This document shows positions 47,143-60,330 of a stretch of 64,000 nucleotides of DNA, piece by piece. The DNA lies in NCBI GenBank assembly GCA_032622095.1, contig CP136066.1, positions 108,273,319-108,337,318 of the forward strand. Reading direction: 5' to 3'. Numbering within the stretch: the first letter of the stretch is position 1; each line of letters opens with the position of its first letter. Made by a program: the position numbers and the translations under genes. The notes below the pieces were generated by a model. It searched no databases and was not told where the DNA came from. It worked only from the letters and a program-made list of their open reading frames with translations. Origin of the DNA: Siphonodentalium dalli (taxonomy: Eukaryota > Mollusca > Scaphopoda > Gadilida > Siphonodentaliidae).

Positions 47143-48420
47143 TCACGTTTTCGAGTACTTCGCATGTAATTTTGCGCCAGAATATGATTAATGTTTTGAA
47201 CACGCAGTGCTTTTCTTGTGAGTCGCAGCTATTGCATCATCAGATCGCAACCAAATGACGAAATACTGACATCAATGTGGGAAAAACGGTGTTAGTTTCT
47301 TCAGAAATAAACAATTTTTTTAACTTCGACTGTACATGCTTTAATATACACAGTACTGGAAGTTTTCTTTTGGTGTGTTCGGTTGTCAGCTCCCAAAAGC
47401 ATTCTGAGTTGAGTTTTCACTTTATGGCAATTTGAATTTAAATCCAGGTGTATTCACAAAATTCTAATAAAATTGAAATTAAATACAATATATAGTGTTG
47501 TTATACCACCCAATTGTACAAATTCAAGCACATGACTACATGAGTTGGATCTTCAACAGTGACCCGGCCATACCCCTATTTCTGACCACACCCGCTAATA
47601 TCATACCCTATGCATCTTCTTATCAGGGTAGGGTGAAGGGGGTACTGGTATATATCATAGGGTGGACCGCAGACATGATTGGATGGGGGTGTCTCTGAAG
47701 AGGTTCCAATGATTGCGGCAAAGGTTGCCTCGGACTAATTATCGCAATATACCCGCACCATTTAACTGATATCCAGGAAATAGCCTCCATTAATTGTAAG
47801 CAGCTTTATATCACAAAATTTTTCAAACTTTAGATTATGTTAGGCTCAAATTACAAATATGATGTTGATATAATTTACCCTTAATTATTTAAATATGATG
47901 TTGATGTAATTTACCCTTAATTATTGCTCTTGGTTATTGAAGTTAGGTATAATTCTTTGTCAACTATTTCATAATGCAATTGCCATGCCATGAAGTCAAT
48001 ATTTTCTTAACTGGTATGCAGGATTTCACCCCTCCCTCTCTCTTAAAATTAAGTTACTACATGTAGTAACTGGTGTTCGGGATTCGGGGTGGAGGGAGCA
48101 GTAGTGGTGGGTATATATTAAAATGATGGTATACTCAGTTTTTGAATTCATTTCTCTGAAATTAAAAGAAGATTATGTCCTCAGGTAAATTATCAAATTC
48201 ACGTGGTTAATAATTAAATTAAACATGTGGGGCATCCACAGCAAAGCACTGTAAGTGGGTGTAGCCATTTTCCTGTTTCACCCTCTCTGCATGCTAGTCA
48301 CTAGAATAAGACTCATGTAAATTCAGAAATCTTTATTATTTATATGACTTTATATTGTGGCAAATATGATTCAGTGGGTGACTGTTCTTCATTTCAAGAT
48401 CTCTCGCTCGCTATATATGT
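47143..48420. other. MOCS1 intron 3, stretch without gene
   Basis: No coding sequence recognised. 47865-47930 has a short tandem duplication ('aaatatgatgttgat.taatttacccttaatta'). Confidence 0.4.
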
Positions 48421-48424
48421 ATAC

Positions 48425-48935
48425 TAGCCGATGAGACCGACGTTGTCCGGGCTATTCAAAAACCAAATTTCAAGTCAATAGCTCCACCCGTTTCCGAGAT
48501 CTGGTCTGCGCATGCGCGAAGCTGGCGTCGCACGGGCTTGGCGACCCGATAAAATTCGTATCCGGGGCAAGATACATTCACATACCAAATTTCAAGTCGA
48601 TAGCTCCACCCGTTTCCGAGATCTCGTCTGCGCATGCGTGAAACTGGCGTCGCACGGGCTCGGCGACCCGATAAAATTTGTATTCGGGGCAAGATACATT
48701 CACGTACCAATTTCAAGTCGATAGCTCCACCCGTTTCCGAGATCTCGTCTGCGCATGCGCTGCACGGGCGTCGCACAGGCTCGCCAATACGACAACGACC
48801 ACCGCCTGGTCAAACTACACACACGTACCAAGTTTCGTCCCGATCGGTCGAGAATCGTAGATTTGTATTAATGACAGACAAACAGACAGACAGACAGAGG
48901 TCTTCAAAATATATATGAGATATATATATATATAT
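48425..48935. repeat. 122-bp tandem repeat with gacagaca tail
   Basis: Three units starting at 48462, 48584 and 48706 ('accaaatttcaagtcgatag', 'ctccacccgtttccgagatct', 'gcgcatgcg', 'acgggc...gcgacccgataaaatt'). A terminal part 'cgatcggtcgagaatcgtag' and a gacagacaaacagacagaca tail with an AT-repeat end follow. It produces several false ORFs. Confidence 0.85.
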
Positions 48936-50054
48936 AACTTCTGGCTCAATATCGTCAGCTCAGCTATTTATCACGGTCATGCAACTACTATTTTCAGCAT
49001 TCTGTGTTAGAATATCATGTACCGTGGTTCTGTCTCCAGTTTCCAGACATTCAGACAACCTGCAATTAACAGATTTGAACATCTTACAATAGGCATCACA
49101 GTGCTAAACAGTTCAAAACAATTACCCCCCCCCCCAATAAATTGTTTGAAAATGAAACTACAAGAACATTTTCAACCTATTGTTGGTGTGAAATTTCCAA
49201 CTAATGTTTTGGCAGCTATGAAATTTCCAACTGTTGGGGATGAGACCCCCCCTGTCGCCACGTCTCTGATCAAATGTCAGTTGTTTTGTCCCTATCTCAA
49301 GGCCAAAGACAAAAATGTTTGTGGTTAACCCTCCCCACCCCCACTCAAGTTTTGTCATGCTTTCAAGAAATTTGTTCTTAATTTTGTATACAAAAACAAA
49401 ACATTAACTTCAATGTCTCGAAATGAATGGGGTTTTCTCTCTCAAAGCATTGTGCTTATCACTGTTTATACCAAGAAAATCAAAATTAGGCTGATCTAAA
49501 TATTTTAGAAGACACGAAAAGCCGGTCATATTAAAATGTCAAGTATAATAACAAACTAATTAAAAAATACCTACAGACCGTTTTTCTTTGGCCTGTAACA
49601 CTGAATATGTTTCAGACTTAATAGCATAGAATTAATTGTGTTGACTTTTGCGGGGAAAAGAAAATCCTGAATTTAAACAAAACAAATTGAACAAAACAAA
49701 AAGAAATGGAAAATTGTCTACCACTTACCTCTATTTATTTCTCCAAGTTCTCGTGAAGCTGTCAGCCAGTCATAATTATCCATGTATATGTAGTCGGTAC
49801 TCACGGTATTGAAATAAACGTACGGCGGGTGCCGGTATGCTTATTTATTCTCAAGAAAAGTATGGGAACCCTACGTTTATTAAATTCCCCGTTAGAAATC
49901 GTATACGTCACTAGCAAAAACCGAAGCAAAATGTGAACATTTTAAACGAAAGTCGCCGACAAATTGATAGCGCCGGGCTTCCCACATCTAACAATGATTA
50001 AATATATATACTGGTACTTGTATTGTGAAAACGAAAATGAAAGTACAATCAGCC

Positions 50055-50644
50055 ACCAGAGTGCAAGGACCTATACATCACGGGGGAGAACTGTGACGTG
50101 AGGATCGGTGGCATTCCGATAAAGAGACGGTGGAATTCCGATAAAGAGACGGTGGAAATCCGATAAACGAGACGGTTCGCTTTCGGCGACAAACGAGATT
50201 TTCTTCGTGTTTGGGCATTCAAACGGAATTGCCGTGACAAATCAGGTTTCATATCATCATATCGTTATTTAAGTTACTAATATCCATCAAAATCTAGATG
50301 CTACAGTGACTAAAACCAAGATAATAGCCATTTAAAAGTCACGCGACGGTTCGTTTTCCGATAAAACGAACCGTCGCGTGACTTATAAATGGTGATTCTA
50401 TTGGTTTTACTCACTGTAGCGTCTAGATTTTTATGGATATTAGTAACTAAAATAACTATATGATGATATGAAACCTGATTTGTCACGGCAATTCCGTTTG
50501 AATGCCCAAACACGAAGAAAATCTCGTTTGTCGCCGAAAGCGAACCGTCTCGTTTATCGGATTTCCACCGTCTCTTTATCGGAATGCCACCGATCCTCAC
50601 GTCGCAGTTCTCCCCCGTGTACATATATGACCCCGCTACTCTGG
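50055..50644. repeat. 590-bp near-perfect palindrome
   Basis: Arms of about 280 bp meet near 50350 in 'cggttcgttttccgataaaacgaaccg'. The left arm has an extra 19-bp tandem duplication (gataaagagacggtggaat). The same peptide-like reading appears on opposite strands in the two arms, as expected. Probably a foldback MITE; the ends (ccagagtg / tactctgg) are diverged and no clear target duplication is seen. Confidence 0.85.
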
Positions 50645-52509
50645 ACTTGTAATCATGGACGTGTCTGAACTATTGGGCGAATGGTTGTCTATTTACTTGC
50701 GTGATCGGTTCCATTTTTTAACCAACGAGGGGTAGGCTATATATGATATATAGCACGGTTATTTTTGCAAACTTGAACAGATCTAACAAATACACGTGTT
50801 CCGTACAATTTGGGGCCACATAGGGGTGCTAGTATGAAGCGTATTTTGTTCTTTATAAATATTTAAATAAAAATTAATCGCTATTCTATAGTTAACAAAC
50901 AAAAAATAAGCACTGGCTTCCGAAACGGCAAGTTTGAAGCCACAATTTAGGGTTGGCCGAATGTGCATGTATATTAATAATACTGCGGCAATGCTGGGTG
51001 GAAATAATATTGATCGCTTCGTGGTCCTCACCAGCCGACCTTGTAAATTCCAAGCGCGGACTTTTCAAATCTACGTATTTTGATCGGTAGCTGGTGCCTT
51101 TAAAATCACATGGCTCACAATACAATTGCAAGATATTTTCCGCGATAGGCATAAAATATACTGATTGCCACAAAAAGTAAAATTAGCAGATAAAAAAACA
51201 AATATGAAAATTAATTTGCTGAAGTGAAAATGATATGGAATAAAAAAAATTGTGAAGCCCCCAACCACAGCTCAGGGATATATCACAAAAGATGTAAGAG
51301 AAATCACTGAAAAACGCCAATTCTAGTGATGCCAACTTGAACTTGATGATAAAAGCTGCTTGAGTAGCCAGGCGGTCCCATGAAAATTAATTAAACAACC
51401 GCTCTCGGGAGGGTGATTGTGCAAACAGTAAAAATAGTGTTCAGAGATTGTACTTATACATAGGCCTACAGGGCTAATATTTATAATGGCCAACAATTGT
51501 GGATTAAATCACGAAAAAGTATCAATATTCTACAGTCACCGTATGTACAGTGGTTAGGGGTATCCATTAGTTATGCTGTGGTATCAATTGATTTCTCTGA
51601 CACCCCCCTGTACTATTAATATTGCGCACGTACTCTTATTTATATGAAATCCCCCCTGTACCTTTATTCCATGCACCCCTGCTATTATTTGGATACCGAT
51701 CGAGAGTAGTGCTACTATATCTCAGCACCATCCAACTTATTTCTAGAATGTTACATAGTTGCCGGCATTTGGTGTATCTGTGACATTTGATCAATGACTG
51801 TTCAAACTCCGATCGGTGAATTGTCGATATGTATGGTAGAAAGTCTATCGCAAATCCGAAATCGCAATGTCGCTCACAACAACAAAAATAGAACACCTAA
51901 ACATTGAAATGCATGCTTTGCTTGCGTTGACAAATTTTAATCAACGTACACGAACAATGCAGTCTTCAACTTGTGACGTCACAAGTACGGAACGTCGCTT
52001 TTCATGATTTCGCTGATTCAAAAATATTTTTCCGTGACGTCGTCTTTGATGACGTGCTGTATCAAAACAAAGCTGGCGTTTTGCAGAAGCGACTTTTACT
52101 CTTCATTGGGTCACTATTTGGAGTTGAATTACATAAATGCGCTCATATAACCGAAATAGTCGCGACCTACACTTTAATCATCTTCATCAGGATTAATCTT
52201 ACATGGTATGAAGGTGCCTAGGTATTCAGATATTAACTCTTAATTCCCCACCCACCCTGCAAACACATGCTATCAATATCAAACTTAAATATTGGCTAGC
52301 CAATATCAATGATCTGTATCTTTATACAGACTCATTTTGGAGACCCAGCTTGTTTACACAATTTCATGTTACTGCCAAGATTAGCCTGACAGCGTCGTCT
52401 ACTGCATAGATACCGGTACTTCAAGAGTAATACCTCTTCAAGTCTTGTAAAACATTGTAATGTGTGAAACCATTTTTATTGAGGGCTACTTATTGTCTTT
52501 TTTATGTTT

Positions 52510-54356
52510 ACCCATACCATAGTATGGTAAACATAGTGTCGTTGCCCGGATTGACCACTCGTCGTTCGTCCGTCTGTCCGTCCGTCCGTCTGTCTGTCCG
52601 TAGACACTTTACGAGTAATGCGATAACTCAAACATTTTCTATCCGATCGAAACCAAATTTTGTATATGGGTTTCTCAGCCCAAATCGAGTTAGAATTTGG
52701 GTTTGATCCGAGATTTTGTTACAGAGTTATGGCCCTTTTTCAACTTAGAATTCATGCATGCTGCCATAACTAAAAAAAAATTCATCTGACCGTAACCAAA
52801 TTTGGTAGGCGAGTTGCTCAGCCCAAAATACATATCGAGTTCGAATATGGGTTTGATCCGATATTTTTTAATGGAGTTATGGCCCTTTGACATAGAATTC
52901 ATGCATGTTTCGATATATCTACAATTTTTCAACTGATAGAAACCAAATTTTGTATGTGAGTTTCTCAACTCAAAATACAGATCAAGTTCGAATATGGGTT
53001 AGATCTGATTTGTTATACCAGAGTTATGGCCCTTTTTCAACTAAGAATTGAACAGATTTGAGTTTTTGATAACCCAGGTAGATTACAATTAACTACCAAT
53101 AATGCAGCTTAACTGCAATATGAGAGACTGCAGTAGTGATCTCTTATTGAAATATTAGTTAGTTTTAGCCACTGTATATACAACATAGCTCTATGATGGT
53201 GGTGAAGCTGTAAGTGTAACCCAATCATGATTCAATGGACTGTCCCATTCAGTTCTAATGTTTTAATTGGAATAGTCTATTATTCATTTCTGGGGATGTT
53301 CTCATTTGAAATTTCAATTAATAATTCTTCTGTTATATCTCCAGGTTTCTCCTCATTCACTTGCATGGATTTCTGTAGTTAAAGATTAACACATCTCAAC
53401 ATTCCTGATACTTTCATCTGTCTGATACCATGTCTCATTTTATATTGGTTTATTTTGACACCCTCTTTGCCCCTATTGATTCATTAATTTATTTAGATTT
53501 TTATGTGTACCTATACCATAGTATGGTACACTTATTGTGATGTCCGGATTGACCACTTGTTTTCATTTAGATATTGATGATTATGATACAAGTTGATTAA
53601 AAAGATTCCCAATGTGTCCCTTTTTTTTAATAATTAAAAACAATTATTTTTTTAAGTTTGAAAATTTGAAAAACTAACACCATTATAACTCTGCCAAGGG
53701 TACCCCGAATTACCACACCAAATTTGTTTAAATCGGTCCAAAATCTTGTGTCATGTACTGGTAAATCTGTTTGGAGCAACATTAAATCAAATTCACCAAT
53801 TCCATGCCATTCCTTTGGAGCTATTGATAAGACTATATCATTTTCTGATGTCTCTTATGCCAATGTGCAAATAATCTGATAAAGAAGGCTATGGTATCTA
53901 ATTTAAAATAAAGATTCAACAATAAACATCACATGATATTAGCAGTAGACTTGGACATCTGTGCTGCAGAGTTATATCTTCAGATGGTCTGAGGTCATTA
54001 TAATTGTTTAATATTGGTTTAATAGAGAGGTCATTGTTCAACATAAACAATTCCTGAGATTTGTTGACGCTCTGCTATATTATTCCATGTTCAGCTCACA
54101 CGTTTCACATTTAACCCAAGGCTGTGGTGTGGTGGTTTAGCATTACATATCCTGTACCAGTGCATTCTCTTATATAAATGCCTGTGACCCATACATTCCA
54201 ATAATTTGTGTTATGTACATTTGTCTATAATAGTACATACATGTACAGTATACTCTATAATTCAAAACCAAAACTCTCATTTATGATTCTGATCATAGTA
54301 AATTTTTATCGCCAAGGGATGGGTTAACATCTGCCGATCGTGATCGGCCTCTCGTT
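52510..54356. repeat. Duplicated repeat block, copy 2
   Basis: Same order of segments as 45120-46680: accatagtatggta heads (52516, 53515), tandem 'ataactcaaacattttctat' units, 'agatattgatgattatgata' (about 53570), 'agatggtctgaggtcattat' (53983), and the final 'gatcggcctctcgtt' block ending at about 54356. Copies differ by many substitutions and by unit number. Confidence 0.75.
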
Positions 54357-54594
54357 ATGAACTGTTTCGAGTTAGGGGGCTGTATGGGTCAGCATCCTCA
54401 TCATATCATGGCTGTGCATATACATATATATTATATAGAGAACACTTTAAAATTTGTATTGTCTAAATATTTTTCTTGAGAGCTATACAGATTAACACAT
54501 AACTGGTCATGTTTGAATTTGGGTTTGGTCCACTCATTTTCACAGGAGTCATGACCCTCGTGAGTTAGTATTTCCTAATTATTTTGGTTTCTGG

Positions 54595-54714
54595 TAGTCC
54601 AAGTCTTCTTGTACTAAAACCAGCTAAGATATTGGGATGGCGATTTGCTGGTGTAAAGACCGGCACCTCCATCCCAATATCTTAGCCGGTTTTAGTACGA
54701 GAAGACTTGGACTA
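54595..54714. mobile_element. 120-bp hairpin MITE with 9-bp duplication
   Basis: TIR of about 49 bp beginning TAGTCCAAGTCTTCT and ending AGAAGACTTGGACTA, flanked by GGTTTCTGG on both sides (54586-54594 and 54715-54723). A 9-bp duplication fits Mutator-like mobilisation. Confidence 0.85.
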
Positions 54715-54948
54715 GGTTTCTGGATGTTAATTTCATACACTTAAGGCTTACTGATAGCTCTGGTGTCTAGTCAAATAAAACTATGTGTGTTAAAATCATA
54801 GATATTTGGAAGCAAAGTTTGATTCATTGATTGTTTCCAGAATAAAATCTTTCATTTCTTAAAAGCCACCGGTCAAATAAAGCCACCTTATTCGGGGGAT
54901 GTGTGGCCTAGTTCTACTTAGAATATTATTTTGTATTTCTCTACCCAG

Positions 54949-55181
54949 CTGGTTTGAATTCATTCCGGGATATTGGCTTGGAGAAAATAGGCATCACCAC
55001 GAATGCCGTTACACTCAGCAGGAAACTACAGAAGCTAAAAGATGCGGGATTAGATCAAATAAATATCAGCCTTGATACACTAGTACCTGCTAAATTTGAG
55101 TTTGTAACCCGGCGGAAAGGATGGGAACGTGTCATGGATAGTATAGACCAGGCACTGGACCTTGGGTTTCAACCAGTCAAA
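54949..55181 (+). CDS. MOCS1: MOCS1 coding exon 4
   Basis: 233 bases after CTACCCAG, ending at GTAAGT in phase 0. The split codon G+CT gives Ala, followed by [20 protein letters not shown], then [20 protein letters not shown], then [20 protein letters not shown] and [10 protein letters not shown]. 'GITTN' and 'INISLDTL...KF..(I/V)(V/T)RR(K)G' are conserved strands of the MoaA TIM barrel that line the SAM and GTP pocket. The intron before this exon is 11,005 bases and contains most of the repeats in this half of the window. Confidence 0.96.
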
Positions 55182-56373
55182 GTAAGTTGATTGAGTTTGT
55201 TTCAACTGAGATATTTATGCCAAATGTATGGCATGGGATGGCACTATGACGGGTTTAATAATAATAATAACTCACTCCAACACACGTTTGTATAGTGACC
55301 ATTGTTGCGATGGTCCATTCAGACATGTATTTCCTCTAATAGAGTGACAACGTTTAAAAGAAAAACATAATAATAATAATAATTGATCCAGTTATATAGC
55401 GCATTATTCAGTCAATTAGTTTGTATGCACTTTAAATCGATTATAAACTCAGTCATATGACAGATGACACCATTGTTACGCCCATCATCCTAACGAGGAA
55501 GGAACCCCAGCTGCAACGAATTTGTGTGCATATCAAGGTCTTAGCATACTAACACGATATATTGACACCCGAACGGAGTACTCTCATTAATGCATTAATA
55601 GTTTGTAGCAGTCACAGTATGAGCGACGTTGCTCAAGGGTCAGAACTAGGCAGGAGATTAGAACAGCATATAACTCTACAGCCACACTCAGATTAACTTG
55701 AAACCTAGCCACTGTTGTGAAACTCAGTAATCTGTCTGCGAGCATTGAACTCGTAACACTGTGTTGAGAACGACTACAATTCGAACATTCTAACCGTTGG
55801 GCTACCGACATTTGGACAAGCATTCCGTCCGGGGCCAACAACAATGATTGTCACATGAACAATAATGTGTCATATTAATGACTACTTTGACGAAGAAGTC
55901 ATTTGTAAAAATAGCAACAATTTCTTCATAAATTTGAGTCAGAGGACCACAATGGACATAAAGCTCCAACATGGGCGTGTTCTGTGGCAATGTGGGTCTT
56001 GAGGCCAAATAATCTCACCCTAATTGACAGCGGCATTTCCCACTGACTTTCTGAACCTAAGATTTATGCAGGCAAGAAATTTTTTCCTGAAATGTTATAA
56101 CTGAATTTGTTTCTCCATTTTGCAGAAACTTGGCCAAATGAAAACAAATTTGGGAAAACTAAACTAAATTAAAACTAAGCACAAAAAATAGGAACACAAT
56201 TCAAATAAAGCCATCTTTAAGAGTCAGTTGACTTCTATGATAAAATTGATACTAACCATATATTCAAATTTTAGTCCAGACTTTACAGTAAATTAACCCA
56301 AATAATACAAGAACAGAATGAGTCCCATTTATTGGAGGGAAACATCCAGATAATAAATTCAACAGACAACCTT

Positions 56374-56565
56374 CAGTGATGCTCTAATTAATCGACTTCT
56401 TAACTACAGCATAATTATGGGTAACTTTTCAGGATTTAGTTGGAAATATGGCTTGTTGCCATTTATCGGAAGGCTCTTGGCAAGAGCTTTCCGATGAATG
56501 GCAACAAGCCATATTTCCGACTAATTATGCTGTGGTTAAGAAGTCGATTAATTAGAGCATTACTG
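56374..56565. mobile_element. TA-type hairpin MITE, copy B
   Basis: Begins CAGTGATGCTCTAATTAATC and ends GATTAATTAGAGCATTACTG. Inside is an almost perfect palindrome around 'ggctcttggcaagagc'. The left flanking TA is lost. Confidence 0.7.
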
Positions 56566-56668
56566 TATATGATGAACATATTATCTAGACATTTCCTACG
56601 GGGATAACTACTTGTAGTGAGTGTTTAGTATAGGAAGGGTTAAATGCCGCCTGTATGCCAGCAACATA

Positions 56669-56943
56669 CAGTAATGCCCTAAGTAATCGACTCATTAAAA
56701 AAAGCAGAATTATGGGTAACTTTTCAGGATTTAGTCGGAAATATGGCTTGTTGCCATTCATCGGAAAGCTCTCCCCGAGAGCTTTCCGATGAATGGCAAC
56801 AAGCCATATTTCCGACTAAATCCTGAAAAGTTACCATGGAGAGCTTTCCGATGAATGGCAACAAGCCATATTTCCGACTAAATCCTGAAAAGTTACCCAT
56901 AATTCTGCTGTGTTTAAGGAGTCGATTACTTAGGACATCACTG
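56669..56943. mobile_element. TA-type hairpin MITE, copy C
   Basis: TA-flanked (56667-56668, 56944-56945). CAGTAATGCCCTAAGTAATC at the left, inverted at the right. The right arm is duplicated (56776-56834 and 56839-56898). Confidence 0.75.
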
Positions 56944-57029
56944 TACACAAAACACGCACTGATTTGTTTATTTTTTAACAGCATGTCATTTTGAAACCAT
57001 GAATTATTAAATCATTGACACTTGATAAA

Positions 57030-57284
57030 CCCTTTCATGACTGGAGCTTCCTGAAATTTTCCGAAAACCCTGTGCCAATGCATTCTCTTATATATGCGAG
57101 TCACCCATAGGGCGCCTTGCATATATAAGAGAATGCACTGGCCTAACAATATTTACCTTGATCTTGTATGCCAGTGCATTCTCTTATATATGTGAGGCTC
57201 CCTATGGGAAACTTGCATATATAAGAGAATGCACTGGCACAGGGTTTTTAATGCTGCACCAGTGCAGCTCCCATCATGAAAGGG
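57030..57284. mobile_element. TTAA-type MITE of the aatgcattctc family
   Basis: CCCTTTCATGACTGGAGC at the left, GCTCCCATCATGAAAGGG at the right, then TTAA (57285-57288); the left flank is ATAA. Two palindromic aatgcattctc modules lie inside. It lies 300 bases before MOCS1 exon 5. Confidence 0.75.
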
Positions 57285-57585
57285 TTAATAAAGGGCCCAG
57301 TAATCATTGTTTCACATTGAATTCATATATTTTTGCCTCTGATGATTAACTGAGACATTGACATTCCTGTCTCAAATTTTGTTATATTTGATTCAATATT
57401 TATAAATATTATTCCATGTTCGATTTTATATTTGGTTCGTGCAAAAACAAATATTTGCAGGACCCCTAAATTTATGTCCTGAAAGAATGCTATTGCATGA
57501 TATGTTTGACAAAGTGCTAGTATATATTTAAATTTTTAAATTTTAATTATGTCCCAGAAACTGATGAAAGTTATTTCTTTCACAG

Positions 57586-57657
57586 ATCAACTGTGTGGTG
57601 ATGAATGGACTGAATGAAGAAGAATTAACAGATTTTGTTGGGTTTACCAAGGATAAG
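57586..57657 (+). CDS. MOCS1: MOCS1 coding exon 5 (72 bases)
   Basis: 24 codons between TTTCACAG and a GTTAGA donor, phase 0 at both sides: INCVVMNGLNEEELTDFVGF then TKDK. Vertebrate MOCS1 has (K)VNCVVMRGLNEDELLDF at the same position. The donor GTTAGA is non-consensus at +3 but AAG precedes it. Frame is continuous with exon 4 (PVK/INCVV). Confidence 0.94.
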
Positions 57658-58239
57658 GTTAGATTTCATTAATAATAAAATGAATGCCAGTTTCAATGTG
57701 ATTATGGGAAAAATTCATTGATGTTTTTGCAAAGTTTGCTACTTTTTATTGCCTATAAAAGCTACGAATACATTAAAGCCCTGATCTTTTACTTATATTT
57801 ATACACATGATTTATTCAATTTGAAGTTTATTAATGACTTCCTAATTTAGTTAACAAAATCTGCATATTAGCTCATCAATATATATACAAGAGTAGGATT
57901 TGTCTGTTTGTCTGTTCAAGATTTTTCTCCCAGACCCCTGGACCGATTTGAACCAGATATGGTGTTATAACGGCATTAGTTTTTCAAAAGTTTTATGTTA
58001 AATTGAGCAAGGTACGGAAGCCCATTGCGGTCACATTAGTCATATAGAAAAATATATTATTGCATTTAGACATAATGGTTTTGCTTATAAACGCAATAGT
58101 AAGAGGGGACAACATATGTCAATGATGATGTAGCTACATGCAGACTACATCGATAAAGCACTAGAGATCAGTCTGCTCATGTGTTGCCTTTGGGCGATGA
58201 CCATTTTGGATGGGGTGGGCTGTTTGGGGTGGTTCTAAA

Positions 58240-60330
58240 TGGTGTCTTGGTGGCCGTCTTGAATTTTACTCTTTGCACGACTAAATTCTTTGGCAAACCC
58301 TACAGACTACATCCCTCATCTAATCGCCACCAAACTTCATATGGATCTTCGGGGTGACCTCTAGATGGGAGCCATCGATTATTTCAGAAATTTGTTTTTT
58401 TAAAAAGGCCACCAGCAGTAGGGATCTGCAAATCGGGGATTTTGCATCGAATCTCGATATCGAATCTCCTTCCTGATATCGACATCGAATCTCGAATCGA
58501 ATCAGCCAGTTTACCAGTGTTTATTTCGGTGTCTCATGACAAAAAAATTGCAAAATTCATTATATACTATATAACAATGTTAATCTCCATAAACCTCAGT
58601 TGAAACTTGATGTTTATTTTTAGGAAAATCATGACATAGTCTAGTCACTCTCAGTCTAATGGAGGGTTTGGGATATGTTGCATTGAATTTCTATCTAGCT
58701 GTGTCATGGAGAACATGACACAAGAAGTGACAGTAAGACACCTAAAGACAGTTCAATCAACGTATCACAATCCCCATGAATGGAAGTCATTTGTCTACAT
58801 TATTTAATAAAGATAATATAGCTTTGAAACACTTGGACATGGGTACACCGTTCAGCTATATAATTGTTGTAGTCCGATACCAATGGTAGTTATCTGTCAC
58901 TGTTATTGTTAAACTTTTCAACCCACAACAGATCAAACACCTATTCACAGTAGTTGTCTTCACGGAGGAGGTCCCAGAAAACAGACATAAATTACAAGTG
59001 TTAAATGTTATCAACAAGATTCAACGGATCGAAACTTGGTGCAACACGCTCGATTTCCCGGGAAATAGAAACTGGAAATAGGAAATTTCTATGAATTCTG
59101 CCGGCAGTGTCGCAGATAACTGGTCGCACATAATGATGTCCATTTAAGAACGTAATATACCGATTGTTCTAAGGTTTCTGTTCATTCCACTCTACTATTT
59201 GTCGCGCATAACGGCATATAATCTGAATTGGATGTCCGAAGTTCTAAACATATGGTAATCAATTGAGTTCTGCATCTAGCGATCACGCACAGTGTAGACA
59301 AAGTATATAGTATATAGTCGATACAGATTACAAATATATGCGCCGATTGATCACTGTCACGGGTTGCGATCGAAGCACATAATTTACATAATGCACGTCT
59401 ATTCTGAATGGCATACATTCATAATTACCTACGTTGGCTAACGTGGCAACCTTGTGCTTCACATTTTGTGAATTCAGGTCATTTGTCATGTGTTATCTAG
59501 ATGTAAAAAACGAGACTACAACAAAGTAACACCGATTCGAAAATATCCGAATCAGCGGACCGATTCGGTGTCGATCTCGAATCGGGTGCCCGATATCGAC
59601 ATCGAATCGAATCTCGAATATTCGCAGATCCCTAACCAGCAGCCACTTTGGATTTTACTCTTTGCATTGACAGCTATCTTGAATTTTACTCTTTGCATGA
59701 CTAAATCATTTGGCACACCCTACAAGCCACATCCCTCATCCGATTATCATCAAACTTCATACAGATCTTCAGGGTGACCTCCAGATGGGAGCCATCGATT
59801 ATTTCTGAAATTGCTAAAAAAAACATGGCCGCCAGCTGCCATCTTGGATTTCAAATTTGAATCCATCGGCACACCCTGCAGCTCGCATATATCTAAGAAA
59901 TGTATTGTAAATTTACAGACATGATTAGGATCACCTCTAGATGAGAGCTATTGAATTTGAAAGATTTTTGATTAAAAACATGGCTGGTATTTTACTCTTT
60001 GCATGAATAAATCCTTTGGCACACCCTACAGACCACATCCCTCATCCGACCATCATCAAACTTTAAATGTATCTTCATGGTGACCTCTAGATGGGAGCCA
60101 ACGATATTTTCCGAATTTCGTTAAAAAACATGATCACCAGTGGCCATCGTGGATTTTACTCTTTTCATGACTAAAATCCTTTGCCACACCCTACATGCCA
60201 ATCATCCAAACTTCATATGGTTCTTTGGTGTTACCTCTAGATGGAAGCTGGACAAAATTTCCCGAAATTTGCTAAATTTGTAAAATTGGATTGCACATTT
60301 GAATCCATCGGCACATCCTGCAGCCCACAT
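58240..60330. repeat. ~180-bp tandem array in MOCS1 intron 5
   Basis: Units of 'ggattttactctttgcatga', 'ctttggcacaccctacag', 'catccctcatccgaccatca', 'ggtgacctctagatgggagcc', several ending 'catggccgccag'. About six units are visible, interrupted by the element at 58419-59634. Confidence 0.8.
58419..59634. mobile_element. hAT-like non-autonomous element (1216 bp)
   Basis: TIR TAGGGATCTGC / GCAGATCCCTA with a perfect 8-bp duplication ACCAGCAG (58411-58418 and 59635-59642). Subterminal 'atcgaatctcgatatcgaatc' repeats occur at both ends, inverted. No transposase recognised inside. Confidence 0.85.

Noticed and set aside
48456-48918. Several overlapping ORFs on both strands
   Set aside because: By-products of the 122-bp tandem repeat.
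50049-50668. Two ORFs on opposite strands with nearly the same protein
   Set aside because: Result of the palindrome at 50055-50644, not a gene pair.
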